From the NCBI GenBank assembly GCA_937872535.1, contig CALMTC010000020.1, positions 1 to 40,485 of the forward strand: DNA of 40,485 bases, read 5' to 3'. Both the position numbers and the translations under genes were made by a program. The notes below the pieces were generated by a model that saw only the letters and a list, made by a program, of their open reading frames with translations, searched no databases and was not told the DNA's origin. This DNA comes from an uncultured bacterium (lineage in GTDB: Bacteria; Patescibacteriota; Gracilibacteria; Absconditabacterales; Absconditicoccaceae). Each line of letters opens with the position of its first letter. The stretch's first letter is position 1. This document shows, piece by piece, positions 1-9,600 of this stretch.

Positions 1-366
1 GGCTTCAAATTGCTCTCTAGTTGGTTGTTGGTTTTCGAAGTTACCATCTAAACAGATTGCAAGCATTGTAGTGTTTTCAGCACTTCCGACTGCGTGTAGC
101 CAAGTAGTGTGTGGTCTGATTGCAAATATCTGACCGACGTTATCTATAGTGTAGTGATACTGGAGACCAGGCCCTAGGTTTTGATAATGAGACGCTGCTT
201 CGTTACGATACAATGCTACGCTGTCGTAGTCTTTCGCCCTTTGGATAGCGTTATGATGTATTGAAATAGATGTGATTGTTCCGACATTCCTAGAATGCCC
301 AGACCACGGAGGATTCAGGTAAGAGTCTCCAGTTAGATTGATTACTTGACCGATGTAGTTCTTCAT
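1..366 (-). CDS. N-acetylmuramoyl-L-alanine amidase (endolysin), C-terminus off the left edge
   Basis: This is an Amidase_2/PGRP-type endolysin that should cut the bond between the glycan and the stem peptide of peptidoglycan at lysis. The ORF was read directly; 122 codons lie in the window. The SISIHHNA segment (residues 33-40) carries the expected first zinc histidine. HYTIDNVGQIFAIRP (71-85) and TTWLHAVGSAENTTMLAICLDGNF (split around residue 100) are the family's typical core, and PTREQ (115-119) is its usual helix start. The start ATG overlaps the stop of the upstream HNH gene (ATGA), and AAAGG lies upstream. The missing part should carry the second His and the Cys ligand. The 60 bases at the right edge of the window continue the frame but contain neither ligand. 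Confidence 0.88.
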   Translation of the reverse strand, partial: MKNYIGQVINLTGDSYLNPPWSGHSRNVGTITSISIHHNAIQRAKDYDSVALYRNEAASHYQNLGPGLQYHYTIDNVGQIFAIRPHTTWLHAVGSAENTTMLAICLDGNFENQQPTREQFEA

Positions 367-764
367 ACTAATATTGCCTTTCTTTTACTATTATATACCT
401 TATTTTTATTGCTTTTACATATCTTACACAGTCTACGACCAGTTTTAATTCCGTACTGAGTCAGGTTATTAGTAGTTAGTTCGTGACCATACTTGCAGTG
501 GGTCTGCCTAGCCTTTCTACCAGACCAACCACTACCCCTCAATATATTCTCTCTTTGAGTGACAGCTTCTAAGTGTTCTGGATTGATACAGCCTCTATTC
601 CTACATAGATGGTCTATCTGATACTTGTCTGGTATTGGAGATACTGTCTGTTCATATATTATTCTGTGCAGATAGAAACAGGTGTTATCTAATCGTATTT
701 GTGGATAACCAGCAGAACTCTTTGCTCCATCCCACTCCCAGCAGTCGCCAGTATATTGCTTCAT
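363..764 (-). CDS. HNH homing endonuclease 1
   Basis: A 133-aa free-standing HNH nuclease. YQIDHLCRNRGCINPEHLEAV with RENILRG following (about residues 48-77) is the classic HNH core (His, Asn/Cys, His) of mobile phage endonucleases. The C-terminal part has a CKYGH...CKIC pair that looks like a zinc ribbon. It is translated from a strong AAAGGAGG site that lies inside the end of the upstream gene (ATGA overlap), and its own stop overlaps the amidase start. The first residues, MKQYTG, resemble the amidase start MKNYIG, a pattern shared with the other two late-region HNH genes here. It sits inside the lysis gene block and is probably a selfish element rather than a lysis factor. Confidence 0.85.
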   Translation of the reverse strand: MKQYTGDCWEWDGAKSSAGYPQIRLDNTCFYLHRIIYEQTVSPIPDKYQIDHLCRNRGCINPEHLEAVTQRENILRGSGWSGRKARQTHCKYGHELTTNNLTQYGIKTGRRLCKICKSNKNKVYNSKRKAILV

Positions 765-1210
765 ATTCCTCCTTTAATTACTTGAAACTTTGGTGTTTTA
801 AAGTAGTAAGTTTTATCTACGATAGGGTTTATCTTGTAAGATATTTCGAAGTTTAGTGTGTATTTATCTGGTGACATATTCTTTGGTGTGTCGATTTGTT
901 GTATGACGTGTCCACAGCCCTTTTGAACATTACTTTGGATATTAGGTAGATAAACTATTACTGTGTCCTTAAAATAGCGTGTAATCGAGCCTGATAAGGT
1001 GTCTTGGTGTTTGCAATAATCATATTCTAGTAAGACAGGCTCACCTGCCACAATCTTATCTTGGACTTTCATATTAGTTATATCTAGTACAGGTCTAAAT
1101 GGTTGGAGTGACCAGAATATAAGAAGCACTATTAGAAGTCCAGATGTGAAAAAGATAACAAAGGCTAGTATTCTAAACCAACCGTGTTGGGTGTAGATTA
1201 ACTTTCTCAT
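761..1210 (-). CDS. single-pass membrane protein of the lysis block
   Basis: A 149-aa protein of unknown function. The start chosen is ATG at 1210, which forms an ATGA overlap with the upstream gene; an in-frame Met 20 codons earlier would overlap that gene by more than 60 bases and has no ribosome site. Residues 1-11 are short and basic, followed by one strong hydrophobic segment (about 12-35, LAFVIFFTSGLLIVLLIFW). The remaining 110 residues look extracytoplasmic and beta-rich, with Cys at CKHQ and GCGH. The position between an XhlA-like gene and the amidase suggests a role at the membrane during lysis, possibly a spanin- or anti-holin-like one, but no family is recognised. Confidence 0.7.
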   Translation of the reverse strand: MRKLIYTQHGWFRILAFVIFFTSGLLIVLLIFWSLQPFRPVLDITNMKVQDKIVAGEPVLLEYDYCKHQDTLSGSITRYFKDTVIVYLPNIQSNVQKGCGHVIQQIDTPKNMSPDKYTLNFEISYKINPIVDKTYYFKTPKFQVIKGGI

Positions 1211-1446
1211 TTTATTACCAGTCTTATTATTGCGGTTAATAACGCACCTCCTATTAAGAGTATCAGCCATTTGCCATAGGCATTGATGTTACGAACATCT
1301 GACTGTACATCTTTTATCTTGTCATCTATCTGTTTAATAACTAACTCATTAGTATCCTTGTCCACTTTGCCTTGTTTTAATTCCTGTACATCTTTGTGGA
1401 TTACTTCTAGTTTATCGTGAATTGATGTTAGAGTAGGGCGTGCCAT
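1207..1446 (-). CDS. XhlA-like holin-associated protein
   Basis: A 79-aa protein with a heptad-like charged region (residues 8-56; LEVIHKDVQELKQ and IDDKIKDVQSDV are coiled-coil-like) and one C-terminal transmembrane helix (about 58-77, GKWLILLIGGALLTAIIRLV) ending in a short basic tail. This coiled coil plus C-terminal anchor is the layout of XhlA/hemolysin-type lysis proteins, which act with a holin to permeabilise the membrane. Its start overlaps the stop of the fibre gene (TAATG) and its stop overlaps the next start (ATGA), so translation is coupled. The assignment rests on architecture and neighbourhood. Confidence 0.7.
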   Translation of the reverse strand: MARPTLTSIHDKLEVIHKDVQELKQGKVDKDTNELVIKQIDDKIKDVQSDVRNINAYGKWLILLIGGALLTAIIRLVIK

Positions 1447-3296
1447 TACACATAATCACATTCTAGGGTTATGTATGAGTATCTACGACCAGAGGCTTCA
1501 CCGAATGTCATATTAGTTAGTGTTCCAGTACCACCACCAGTCATAAGTAGATATAGTGTGGTAGCAGAGGTGGGTGCGTAAGTATCATACACATTAGCTG
1601 TTGCAGATAGGGTAGTGGAATAATAGACATAATGATAATGTTTTAAGTCGGTTTGGGCTACAGTAGTTGAGCTTTCAGAAACCACAGTGAATATGTCCTT
1701 TTCTGCTGTAGTGTTACCAGTTAAAGCAACATACCCCTGCAACACTCTCCTCCACCTGCCTATTGGAGCAAGCAGCTTGATACCAGCCACATTATAAACT
1801 GTTGATGCTGTGACTGCCGCCTGTATTATTGCAATACCAGAAGACATTAAAAATACCGACCACCTATCTTTGTCCGATATAAACCCATAAGGAACTCTAT
1901 GTGTTGAGTAACTTACTGCACTTACTCCACCAGTAGTAGGGATTGCACCACCTTCAGGTGTTTGTACTGTTATGGTAGTGTTAGTAGAGAAAGCAGTTTT
2001 AGTGACTATTCCATATTCAGTAGTACCTGTTGGAGTGCCTTGTGCATCTAAAGCGAAGGGTGAGTCTGTAGCAGTTGCAACAGCACCACCGTTGGCTGTG
2101 AGGGTGTTGGCGTTGGCATTTAAGTCGGTTAGTACATTATTAAACGAATAAGCACTTATTAGTGAAGTTTCTGAGCCAGTAAGTGTTCGGTTTATAGAAG
2201 CTAAGATTGTAGCTTGGGTTACTTTAGCTGAATAGATAGCTACTTGAGCTATTTTACCAGGGAAAGGACCTGTTCCACCATTTTCACTTCCAATTTCTAA
2301 ATTACCAGCCTGAATAAGTGCAGTTGGGTTTGAACCAGCTCTGGTTACTGAAGCCGCTACATCTACCCCATCAAACATTACATAACTTGTTGTTGTTGTA
2401 GCTGTAAAGGTAGACATATCTAGCTGGGCAGCAATATGCACCCACTTGTTTAGTGGAACAGACTGTTTGCTAGATACAAAGCTGTAGTTACCAGAACCAG
2501 CATTAAAACCTACCAACTGCACTTGACCACCAGCGAGTATGCCAAACCTCCAACCACTCGTTCCGTTATACCTTGAAGCAATTACCTGTGTATTAACAGC
2601 AGCATAACTAGTGACTTTTATCCACGCACTTACAGTAAAGTCATCTGTGAAAGTCATACCTGATACTCCAGCTGAAGCTCTTGAGTAATACTGTGTTGTT
2701 CCATTTAGGTCAGTACACTGAGTGGGAGCTGATACTGTTCTAGTCATTTTAAGTCGCATACCAGGGCTTAAAGTATCGGTAAGGTCAGTTCCATTAAACA
2801 CCATAGAATAAGACCGATTACCTAGTGCAGTTACTGTGTCTGGTGTAGCACCTAATGCTGACCAACCTTCTGGGGTGGCTGTTCCTGCGATTGTTAGATT
2901 AGTGAATGTTCCTGTAGTAGCTGTTATGGAATCAGCATTTATATCACTGTGAGTTCCGTCTTGTTTGTGGTCTACTAGAATTCCATCCATTACATCATCC
3001 CAGTGAGTTTCAGTGAAGAACATATTTACAGTTTCACCTGCTGAGTGAGCTGAATCAGTAGTGCCTTCTTTACCTCTTACACAGTTAATGAGGTCTGATC
3101 CTGAAACTACTCCAGTTACTACTTCTTCAGTAGCTGTACCTGCTCCTATTACTAGGGTTACTGCTGTAGAAGTATCTAGTCCAGTTACTGATGTTAGGGG
3201 TAGAGTTGTTCCTGCTGCAAGAATACCACCTACTCCTACTGTGGTTTCAAACTTTCTTTTTGACTTTTTAAACTTGTCAAGATTACTGGCAGCCAT
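1446..3296 (-). CDS. tail fibre with LamG/lectin-like domain
   Basis: A 616-aa structural protein. The N-terminus (1-130) has low-complexity beta-rich segments typical of virion-attached fibre bases; residues 130-160 (DADSITATTGTFTNLTIAGTA) have the repeat-like look of fibre shafts. Residues about 195-390 (TDLNGTTQYYSRA, FTVSAWIKVTS, NKWVHIAAQLD, LEIGSENG, IAQVAIYSAKVTQATI) match the concanavalin-like LamG jelly roll often used to bind glycans. The C-terminal 200 residues are a beta-rich tip. It is the last structural gene before lysis and is likely the receptor-binding fibre. AGGAGG for its start lies inside the end of the HNH gene upstream, so that nuclease gene now supplies its ribosome site. 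Confidence 0.8.
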   Translation of the reverse strand: MAASNLDKFKKSKRKFETTVGVGGILAAGTTLPLTSVTGLDTSTAVTLVIGAGTATEEVVTGVVSGSDLINCVRGKEGTTDSAHSAGETVNMFFTETHWDDVMDGILVDHKQDGTHSDINADSITATTGTFTNLTIAGTATPEGWSALGATPDTVTALGNRSYSMVFNGTDLTDTLSPGMRLKMTRTVSAPTQCTDLNGTTQYYSRASAGVSGMTFTDDFTVSAWIKVTSYAAVNTQVIASRYNGTSGWRFGILAGGQVQLVGFNAGSGNYSFVSSKQSVPLNKWVHIAAQLDMSTFTATTTTSYVMFDGVDVAASVTRAGSNPTALIQAGNLEIGSENGGTGPFPGKIAQVAIYSAKVTQATILASINRTLTGSETSLISAYSFNNVLTDLNANANTLTANGGAVATATDSPFALDAQGTPTGTTEYGIVTKTAFSTNTTITVQTPEGGAIPTTGGVSAVSYSTHRVPYGFISDKDRWSVFLMSSGIAIIQAAVTASTVYNVAGIKLLAPIGRWRRVLQGYVALTGNTTAEKDIFTVVSESSTTVAQTDLKHYHYVYYSTTLSATANVYDTYAPTSATTLYLLMTGGGTGTLTNMTFGEASGRRYSYITLECDYV

Positions 3297-3297
3297 A

Positions 3298-3807
3298 TTA
3301 CACTCCTCCTAGTTCATTTAATTTAGCAAACTTACCGTGATGTTTCTTGGCTGCTTCGTTATATGCCTTAGCAGCAGATAGTTTATCTTTAAAATATCCA
3401 ACGTGCATATACTTCTCTGAAGTTCTAATTCTTGTTACCCACTTACTATACTTGTTATCCAAAGAAACTCCCTTATACCCAGATTTGTTTGCTTTACTCT
3501 GTTTTCGATTACACATATTCTCTCTATGAGTGCATATTCTAAGATTGCTCTTTCGATTATCTAACCTGTCACCATTTATGTGGTCTGTATCCATACCCTT
3601 GGGTGTTTCCATTATTAGTTTGTGCATCAGTATTGATTTAGATTTATACTTACCATCTTTTTTTATAGTTTCAGACCTAACTGCACAGTGGTTATGACCG
3701 TCATAACTCCACTTCCATTGATTAATATACTCAAAGTCTTCTGCACTGACTATTGCTGTCTTGCCTTGAGTGAGTTCTATTTGCTTGTCCGTTGCTGCTG
3801 CTGCCAT
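3298..3807 (-). CDS. HNH homing endonuclease 3, HNH plus AP2 domain
   Basis: A 169-aa mobile endonuclease. The HNH core is MHKLIMETPKGMDTDHINGD with RLDNRKSNLRICTHRENMCNR after it (about residues 61-103). The C-terminal YKGVSLDNKYSKWVTRIRTS segment to KLSAAKAYNEAA (about 110-155) is an AP2 DNA-binding domain, a pairing well known in phage HNH homing enzymes. The start has AAAGGAATAAAATA in front of ATG. The gene ends two bases before the fibre start. Its first residues, MAAAATDK, echo the fibre start MAASNLDK, which suggests insertion at the fibre gene's 5' end with capture of the original start. Confidence 0.88.
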   Translation of the reverse strand: MAAAATDKQIELTQGKTAIVSAEDFEYINQWKWSYDGHNHCAVRSETIKKDGKYKSKSILMHKLIMETPKGMDTDHINGDRLDNRKSNLRICTHRENMCNRKQSKANKSGYKGVSLDNKYSKWVTRIRTSEKYMHVGYFKDKLSAAKAYNEAAKKHHGKFAKLNELGGV

Positions 3808-3844
3808 TATTTTATTCCTTTATATGTTAATAATATCATAATTG

Positions 3845-5848
3845 TTACGATTTCCAATCTCCTGGGTCTCCAGTCGGTACTAGGTATCCTTTAGCTGAGA
3901 GAGTCAATAGGGTGTAATCATCTTCTACATTTTGGGTTGTTATCTTAAATTGTAGGTTATTTACTAGCTTGTTGATCTTGGCACGCTTCTTAACGATTGA
4001 TTGAGTAGTGTTGCCAGTATTAGTTGGAGTAGCCGAGAATGCTGTAGTAGAGAACTGGAACGTAGAGAACCCTACACTAGACTCATAAGAAGTAGAATCA
4101 ATAGTCACTGTACCTACTTGTTGGAATCCACCTCTTTTAGGAGTACCAAACACAGTAAAGACTATCTCTCCTATAGGGTTGTTGACTTCGATATAAGCGT
4201 ACTTTATTTTAGCCCAAGCATTTCTGTCTTCACTAATAGGGATGAGCCCTGAAGTGTAGCGAGTATCGAAAGCCACACCCAAGTCAGAGTTAAAGTTCTC
4301 GGATATTTCTATTAGTCTAGCTCCACCTACAGGAACAGCTAGTAAGTGGTTATCTCCGTTCACATCAGAGTATTCAAAGAACCTCTCAACTCCAAAGCTC
4401 CACGGACCAGACCAGTTAAGTCTTTCGGTGTCGTTTAGATAGATTCTATTATTAGTATCGTTGCCTTGAGGTACTGAAGTAAACACTTTAGCATCATAGA
4501 AGTAAGCACACACATTCTCTATGGCAGAGCCAGTAAGAGATTGAATGTCTGGTCGAATATTTCCACTTATCTCATCAGTCGAGAGTAAGTTGAGCATCTG
4601 TGCTTTAGAACGTAGTGAGAACCAACCTCTACGGTTGAAGAACTGAATGTCATTTCTAACCTTAACTACCGATAGTGGAGCATCTGAACCGATTGAACCT
4701 ACTATCTTAATGGCACTTGGTACCGTAAACGAAATATTGCCTACAGTTACAGACTCTAGGCTTATTTGCCAGATAGAGCCAACACCTTCAGGGTCTGAAG
4801 TTAAAACAGTAGCATAAGCTCCACCTCTACCGTCACGATAATGAACCACACATTTAGGTCGTTCTCTACCACCTTTTTCTAGATCTATGTAACCACCACC
4901 ACTAAAGGGTGAAAATGCTCCTATATCTGGACCTACTCCTGACCAGTAAACTCTCCAGGGGTTGTCTGGGTCGAGTGTAGACCATATTCTATTACCCGAT
5001 AATTCCATCTGTGCAAAGGTTGGTCCAGTAGTAGTGTCTCCTTCTGGAGCTATCACATAAGTATTAAGTGGAGATACTGATTCACCATAATCTATAAAGG
5101 TTACAGTTGCACCACTTGGCTGGTCAACAGAACCTAAATAACAATGTCTACCACCACCGTTATTGTTGTCCATATAATAGATGTTATAAGCAGTAGCACC
5201 TGTTACTTTAGTCCAGGTAGAAGTTATGAAGTCAGTGTTAAGAGTCCAGTTGTCACGAGTTTTAGAGATAGTTACTGTACCTGCTGTAGAAGCTATAGAT
5301 TCACCTACACCATTAACTGCACTCACTCTATAAGATGCTGTGAAGGTAGTAGAGGCTAGTCCTGTTTTAGTGGGTGTTATTGTGCCTGGAGTATCCACTG
5401 CTGTATAAGTTTGTAGAGTAGTTGTTCCATCATATCTAACTAGTACGTTCTGACCATTAGCTATGTAAAGATAAGAACCAATCTGTTTAAAGAATGGTTT
5501 ATCGGTTGTCATAGTCACGCCAGTACAGTCAGACCAGCTCTCACCGTCATTAGTAGAACGCTTTACTTTAGTACCAGAAACAATCACCAAATGATTAACT
5601 CCAGCATCAGTGGTATAAGAAGCTCCACCGTAAATAGTATCTGTAGCTGTTACACCGTAGTATTCAGAGCCCCATCTAGGAGTCCATCTACCATCCATAG
5701 ATTGCATTAAGTTACGAGATTCTTTGGCTGCGTTTTGGGGCAAGAGTGATTCATTTATAAGGGTTACTAGACCTCTTCTGAAGTCCTCTATTTCCATTTT
5801 TACACGAGGCAGTGGATCACGCCTTGTAGTGGTTATCTCCCTAGCCAT
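3845..5848 (-). CDS. tail nozzle / stabilisation protein (T7 gp12-type role)
   Basis: A 667-aa structural protein. The start, with RRDPLPRVKMEIEDF, LLPQNAAKESRNLMQSMDGRW and TPRWGSEYYG, is the usual N-terminus of podovirus tail nozzle/stabilisation proteins ('find the genes, load, set up the model' of beta-propeller repeats). Residues about 150-255 look like an inserted fibronectin-III-like domain (TASYRVSAVNGVGES, ATAYNIYYMDN). GRERPKCVVHYRDGRG and FFNRRGWFSLRSKAQ later are also typical. It should cap the adaptor below the portal and form the tail tube exit. The gene follows the adaptor by two bases with no good ribosome site, so coupling is likely. Confidence 0.75.
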   Translation of the reverse strand: MAREITTTRRDPLPRVKMEIEDFRRGLVTLINESLLPQNAAKESRNLMQSMDGRWTPRWGSEYYGVTATDTIYGGASYTTDAGVNHLVIVSGTKVKRSTNDGESWSDCTGVTMTTDKPFFKQIGSYLYIANGQNVLVRYDGTTTLQTYTAVDTPGTITPTKTGLASTTFTASYRVSAVNGVGESIASTAGTVTISKTRDNWTLNTDFITSTWTKVTGATAYNIYYMDNNNGGGRHCYLGSVDQPSGATVTFIDYGESVSPLNTYVIAPEGDTTTGPTFAQMELSGNRIWSTLDPDNPWRVYWSGVGPDIGAFSPFSGGGYIDLEKGGRERPKCVVHYRDGRGGAYATVLTSDPEGVGSIWQISLESVTVGNISFTVPSAIKIVGSIGSDAPLSVVKVRNDIQFFNRRGWFSLRSKAQMLNLLSTDEISGNIRPDIQSLTGSAIENVCAYFYDAKVFTSVPQGNDTNNRIYLNDTERLNWSGPWSFGVERFFEYSDVNGDNHLLAVPVGGARLIEISENFNSDLGVAFDTRYTSGLIPISEDRNAWAKIKYAYIEVNNPIGEIVFTVFGTPKRGGFQQVGTVTIDSTSYESSVGFSTFQFSTTAFSATPTNTGNTTQSIVKKRAKINKLVNNLQFKITTQNVEDDYTLLTLSAKGYLVPTGDPGDWKS

Positions 5849-5850
5849 AA

Positions 5851-6567
5851 CTAACTACCGAATGTAGCTCCGTTATTCACATACTGTTGGTCTTCCATTC
5901 CAAAGTCTTGGTAGTTAGCAAACATAGTGTTTCTCATCACCATTTGTTTAAGTCTATCTTCAGCTTCTGCTAGTGAGGAGTCATATAAAGCCAAGTTATT
6001 ATCTGCCTTGTGTAGTTCGGCTACTACTCCGTGAACAATGTAATAGGGGTCACTCATTTCAGGTGTTACTGTAGTCGTAGTGAAGGCTGTAGCACGCTTG
6101 TAATAGTCATAGTTAAGGGTCTTACCGTTTAAATCAGAGGTTGGTGCTGGATTCATCACTAGAGTATATCCAGAGCTTGTATCGCCTCTAAAATAACAAT
6201 ACTCATCTGCTGAACTCATAGATTGAGCTTGCTCTGGTTTAATTACTGGATAAGTTTTGTGTACTGTTCCATCAGAATTAAGAACCTTCACGAAACCACC
6301 AGGGAACAAAAAGGCTGTAGGTGCAGTATAAGTTGAGTCATCTGTTGCGATTGTTAGTGTAGCTCCTGTAGATACTACTGAAGTATTAGTCCATAGTTCG
6401 TTCCAGAGAGTACCCATATTGTTCTCCCAACGATTGACCATTACATTCATTAGTCTTCTGCGTATTAAATAATCATCTTCGGTGGAAGCTGGTGTATCTG
6501 GGTCATTCTCATAAAGGGTGTGGATCTGGTCTTGGAGATCCGACTCTGTGAAGGGTATTATTGCCAT
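5851..6567 (-). CDS. head-tail adaptor protein (T7 gp11-type role)
   Basis: A 238-aa protein matching the size and position of podovirus adaptor/tail tubular A proteins: directly before the nozzle gene and after the internal virion proteins. The N-terminal helical part (TESDLQDQIHTLYEND, LIRRRLMNVMVNRWENN) is followed by a beta section that reads like the adaptor's small domain (FLFPGGFVKVLNSDGT, TLNYDYYKRATAFTT), then a helical end (YYIVHGVVAELHKADNNLALY). It would bind the bottom of the portal and recruit the nozzle. AAAAGGAGAATAAA gives a strong ribosome site. A hairpin terminator sits between this gene and the giant gene upstream. Confidence 0.75.
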   Translation of the reverse strand: MAIIPFTESDLQDQIHTLYENDPDTPASTEDDYLIRRRLMNVMVNRWENNMGTLWNELWTNTSVVSTGATLTIATDDSTYTAPTAFLFPGGFVKVLNSDGTVHKTYPVIKPEQAQSMSSADEYCYFRGDTSSGYTLVMNPAPTSDLNGKTLNYDYYKRATAFTTTTVTPEMSDPYYIVHGVVAELHKADNNLALYDSSLAEAEDRLKQMVMRNTMFANYQDFGMEDQQYVNNGATFGS

Positions 6568-6584
6568 TTTATTCTCCTTTTAAT

Positions 6585-6612
6585 AAAAACAGACAGGTGG
6601 TGTACCTGCCTG
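6585..6612 (-). terminator. intrinsic terminator after the giant internal virion gene
   Basis: Read on the minus strand, CAGGCAGGT, a 5-base loop and ACCTGTCTG form a 9-bp stem (one G-U pair), followed by TTTTTATT. It lies 37 bases after the stop of the 1843-aa gene. Because tail genes continue downstream without an obvious new promoter, it probably works as a partial terminator that sets expression levels. Confidence 0.75.
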
Positions 6613-6648
6613 TAATGCGATTGTTACTTGGCGTTTGTTTATATTGTA

Positions 6649-9600
6649 TCAGGCTTTAGAAGTCTTGACAACAATCTTCGGTGTTTTGTAACTTTGCTTC
6701 TTGGCTTTAAGGGCTGGTATCTTCAATGCACCAGGTTTAGGAGCAACAATTCGTATAGTAGGCTGTGAGAAACTCTTGGCTTTCTTGTAGGCGTTGTAGC
6801 TTTTATCGCTTCCAGAACCAAACTCACCTAGTTTGAATCCTAGTTCTTTAAATACTTTACTTTCATCATCTTCGTAGCCAAATGTTACATTGTTAAAAGC
6901 ACTCCACTCTAGAGGCTGTGCACCTTCTAGGGCTCTACGTTTGTTGGTCCACTCAAAGGCTGCTTTTTTATTGTTCTCAAAGTCTTTAGCAAGCTGATCA
7001 CGATTATTCTTATAGAACTGTTTACCAGCTTCAGCATTCTTTTCTTTAGTATCGAAGTATTGTTTAACTAAATCTGTGTGTTGTGGGTATTGAGAACCAG
7101 AGTCAATATATGCCTTCTTGCGTTCAGTTGGTCCATATTCGTCATTGGCTTCAAAACCTTTAGACTTAATAGCTTCAAAGTATGCTTTTTCTTTATCTGC
7201 GAAGTCTCTGTACCATTTGTGTTTAGCAGTATTCATTTGTTTGAGTTCAGTATCGTCACCAGTAGGTAGTGATCGTATCTTTAGTATCTCTCTAATCTGT
7301 TGTGGGTCTTTAAGTGTGTAGATAGGGTCTATCGTATAGCCGAACTCTCTGTTGTCATCAATAGCCTTTTCTCGGAGTCTTTCAAACAGCGAGAGTGTCT
7401 TGTCGCTATTAATCTTATCCCACTTCTCTGGACTGATAACATCTGATTCATTCTTACCTGTAGCTGGATTGTATGTAACCTTGTTTATATCATTTAATAT
7501 AGCTTGTTGATCTGGGTTAGAGTCCTTGAAATCTTCTTTTTTCTTATCGTATTCTCTAGATCTAATTATTACACTACCAGGGTTTTCTCCAGCATCTATC
7601 TTCTTCTGGAACCTATCCCCTACTGGGAAGTTATTATCTCTTGGTCCTATCCAATCAACGCCTAGTTTTTTAGCTATCTCTAAATCACCAGCTACATTCT
7701 GACTACCGAAGTATTCTCTAGCTGGACCTGTAGAGTATTGACCAAATACTAGGGCTTTAGCTATGTCTTGAGGTGTTTCTGGAGATATAAACCTAGCCCT
7801 GCCTGTAGGTGATTGGTTGTAACCTCTCTGCATATCAGCTATAGCACCTTGATCCTTAAAGAACTCCTTAACTGCACTACCATCTGGGAGTAGAGCCTGT
7901 ACACCAGTTTTATTTATTAGTTGGTGTCCACCAGGTATCAATCCTGCTATGTTCTTTTTGACTTGAGTATTTATATAGTTTTCTGGATTTACTGGTCTAC
8001 CTTCTTTTTCAGCAGCTCTAGACTCCTGCATCATAGCAAAGTAAACGTTTTTTAAACTAGATGTGAATGGTCCACCAGGTATGACACCAACTGCTTTCTC
8101 GTGCCAAGTTTTATTCTTATCAGTGTTTCTATCCTCGAATGGGTTGAAGTAGCCCATCATTTCTTCCCAAGTAGCACCTATAGCAGCACTCATCATCATA
8201 TATAAAGCAGCACTACCAGCAGCATCTCTAGCAAGGTAAGCACCAGCTTCTCTTCTAGTTTGAGATGTTCTATTAGGACCAACTACATCAACTACTTTAC
8301 TGAGTCTTATGCGAGAGGATTTGATACCAAACTGTAGGAACTGGAAGAATAGTCTACCGCTCTTTGTTTTGTTGATTCCGATAGAGCCTTCTTGACCATA
8401 CTTAATAGCGTATTTATGGAAGTTATCTAATACATATCTAGTTTTATCGGTACTGGTTAGACCTTTAGCATCAGCATCTGCTTCTAAAGCGTGTAGAAAC
8501 GCTGCATCCTTAAACTGCTCACCTTTATTAAACATATACATCAATACATTGGATGCTTTATCTTTAGCTTTTATACCCCTAGAGGTGTTGTCATCATTCT
8601 TGAACTCATTTACGTCTTCAAATCTAGTTTCTCTAATACCATATTTTTTAGTTATACTCAGGTCTTGTACTGCCATCTTTACACCATAAGCTGCTGCTTT
8701 AGGTCCAAGCAGAGCCTGTAGTCTGTTAATTTCAAGCAACTGCATCATAGCACTTCTAGGGTTCAGGGCTAGGTAACCTCTATAGAACGTACCAGTAGTG
8801 GCGTTAATGATCTTCTCTCCTAGGGTGCGTTCAAAGTTATCCTGCATCAGAACTCTTTGTGACTCACCATTAAGTAGTTTGTAGAGTTGTTTGTTCTGTA
8901 CGTCTACAGTCTTTAGCTCTTGAGACAAGAGTTCTCTAGCCATTCTCTTCTGTAATTTAACAAATGCTTCTCTCTTAACAGAAGTATCTACTGATGTAGT
9001 ATCTACTGTATTAGTAGATTTAAATGCAAAGTCCTGAATAGCCATATCCTTAACACCTTGTGGTAGATTGACCCCTGCATATTCAGCTTGTAGTCTCTCT
9101 ACTGTTTGTTCGAAGCTAGGCGAGCTTGTTATGACGTCATTATCATCTACTGTATGAAGTTCAGAGAATAATTGGTGACCTACACCTTCTGCTCTATCGA
9201 ACAGATAAAAGCCCATACCTTGGTAGATGTCTGTATCGTTACCAGCACTATCGGTATATTTAGCTCTTGTGAGTAGGTTATCTCTACTATCTGTCAGCCT
9301 GTCTATCTTGAACATACCTTTATCTAGGACTTGTTGAGTTTCGTTCTGTGCCTTACCAAGTATCTTCATTCTACCGAGAATATCGGTCTTTTCTAGTTGT
9401 CCAGGATCTTCAGCATTCTTATTGAGTTCTTTGGCTGTACTCTCCTCTAATCTAGATACTTTCTCGGCTTGTTTCTCTGTTATCTCAATACCTCTCTCGG
9501 CTTGAGTGTTTACTACTTCACTGGCTCTTATGGTGTGTCTAGCCTTGTATGCAGCTTCTTGTACAGCAAGTCTAACTAGACCATCAAAACTGTAATCTAG

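Noticed and set aside
1211..1270. Longer start for the membrane protein at 761-1210
   Set aside because: The 20 extra residues would overlap the coupled XhlA-like gene and have no ribosome site; the ATG at 1210 is in an ATGA overlap.
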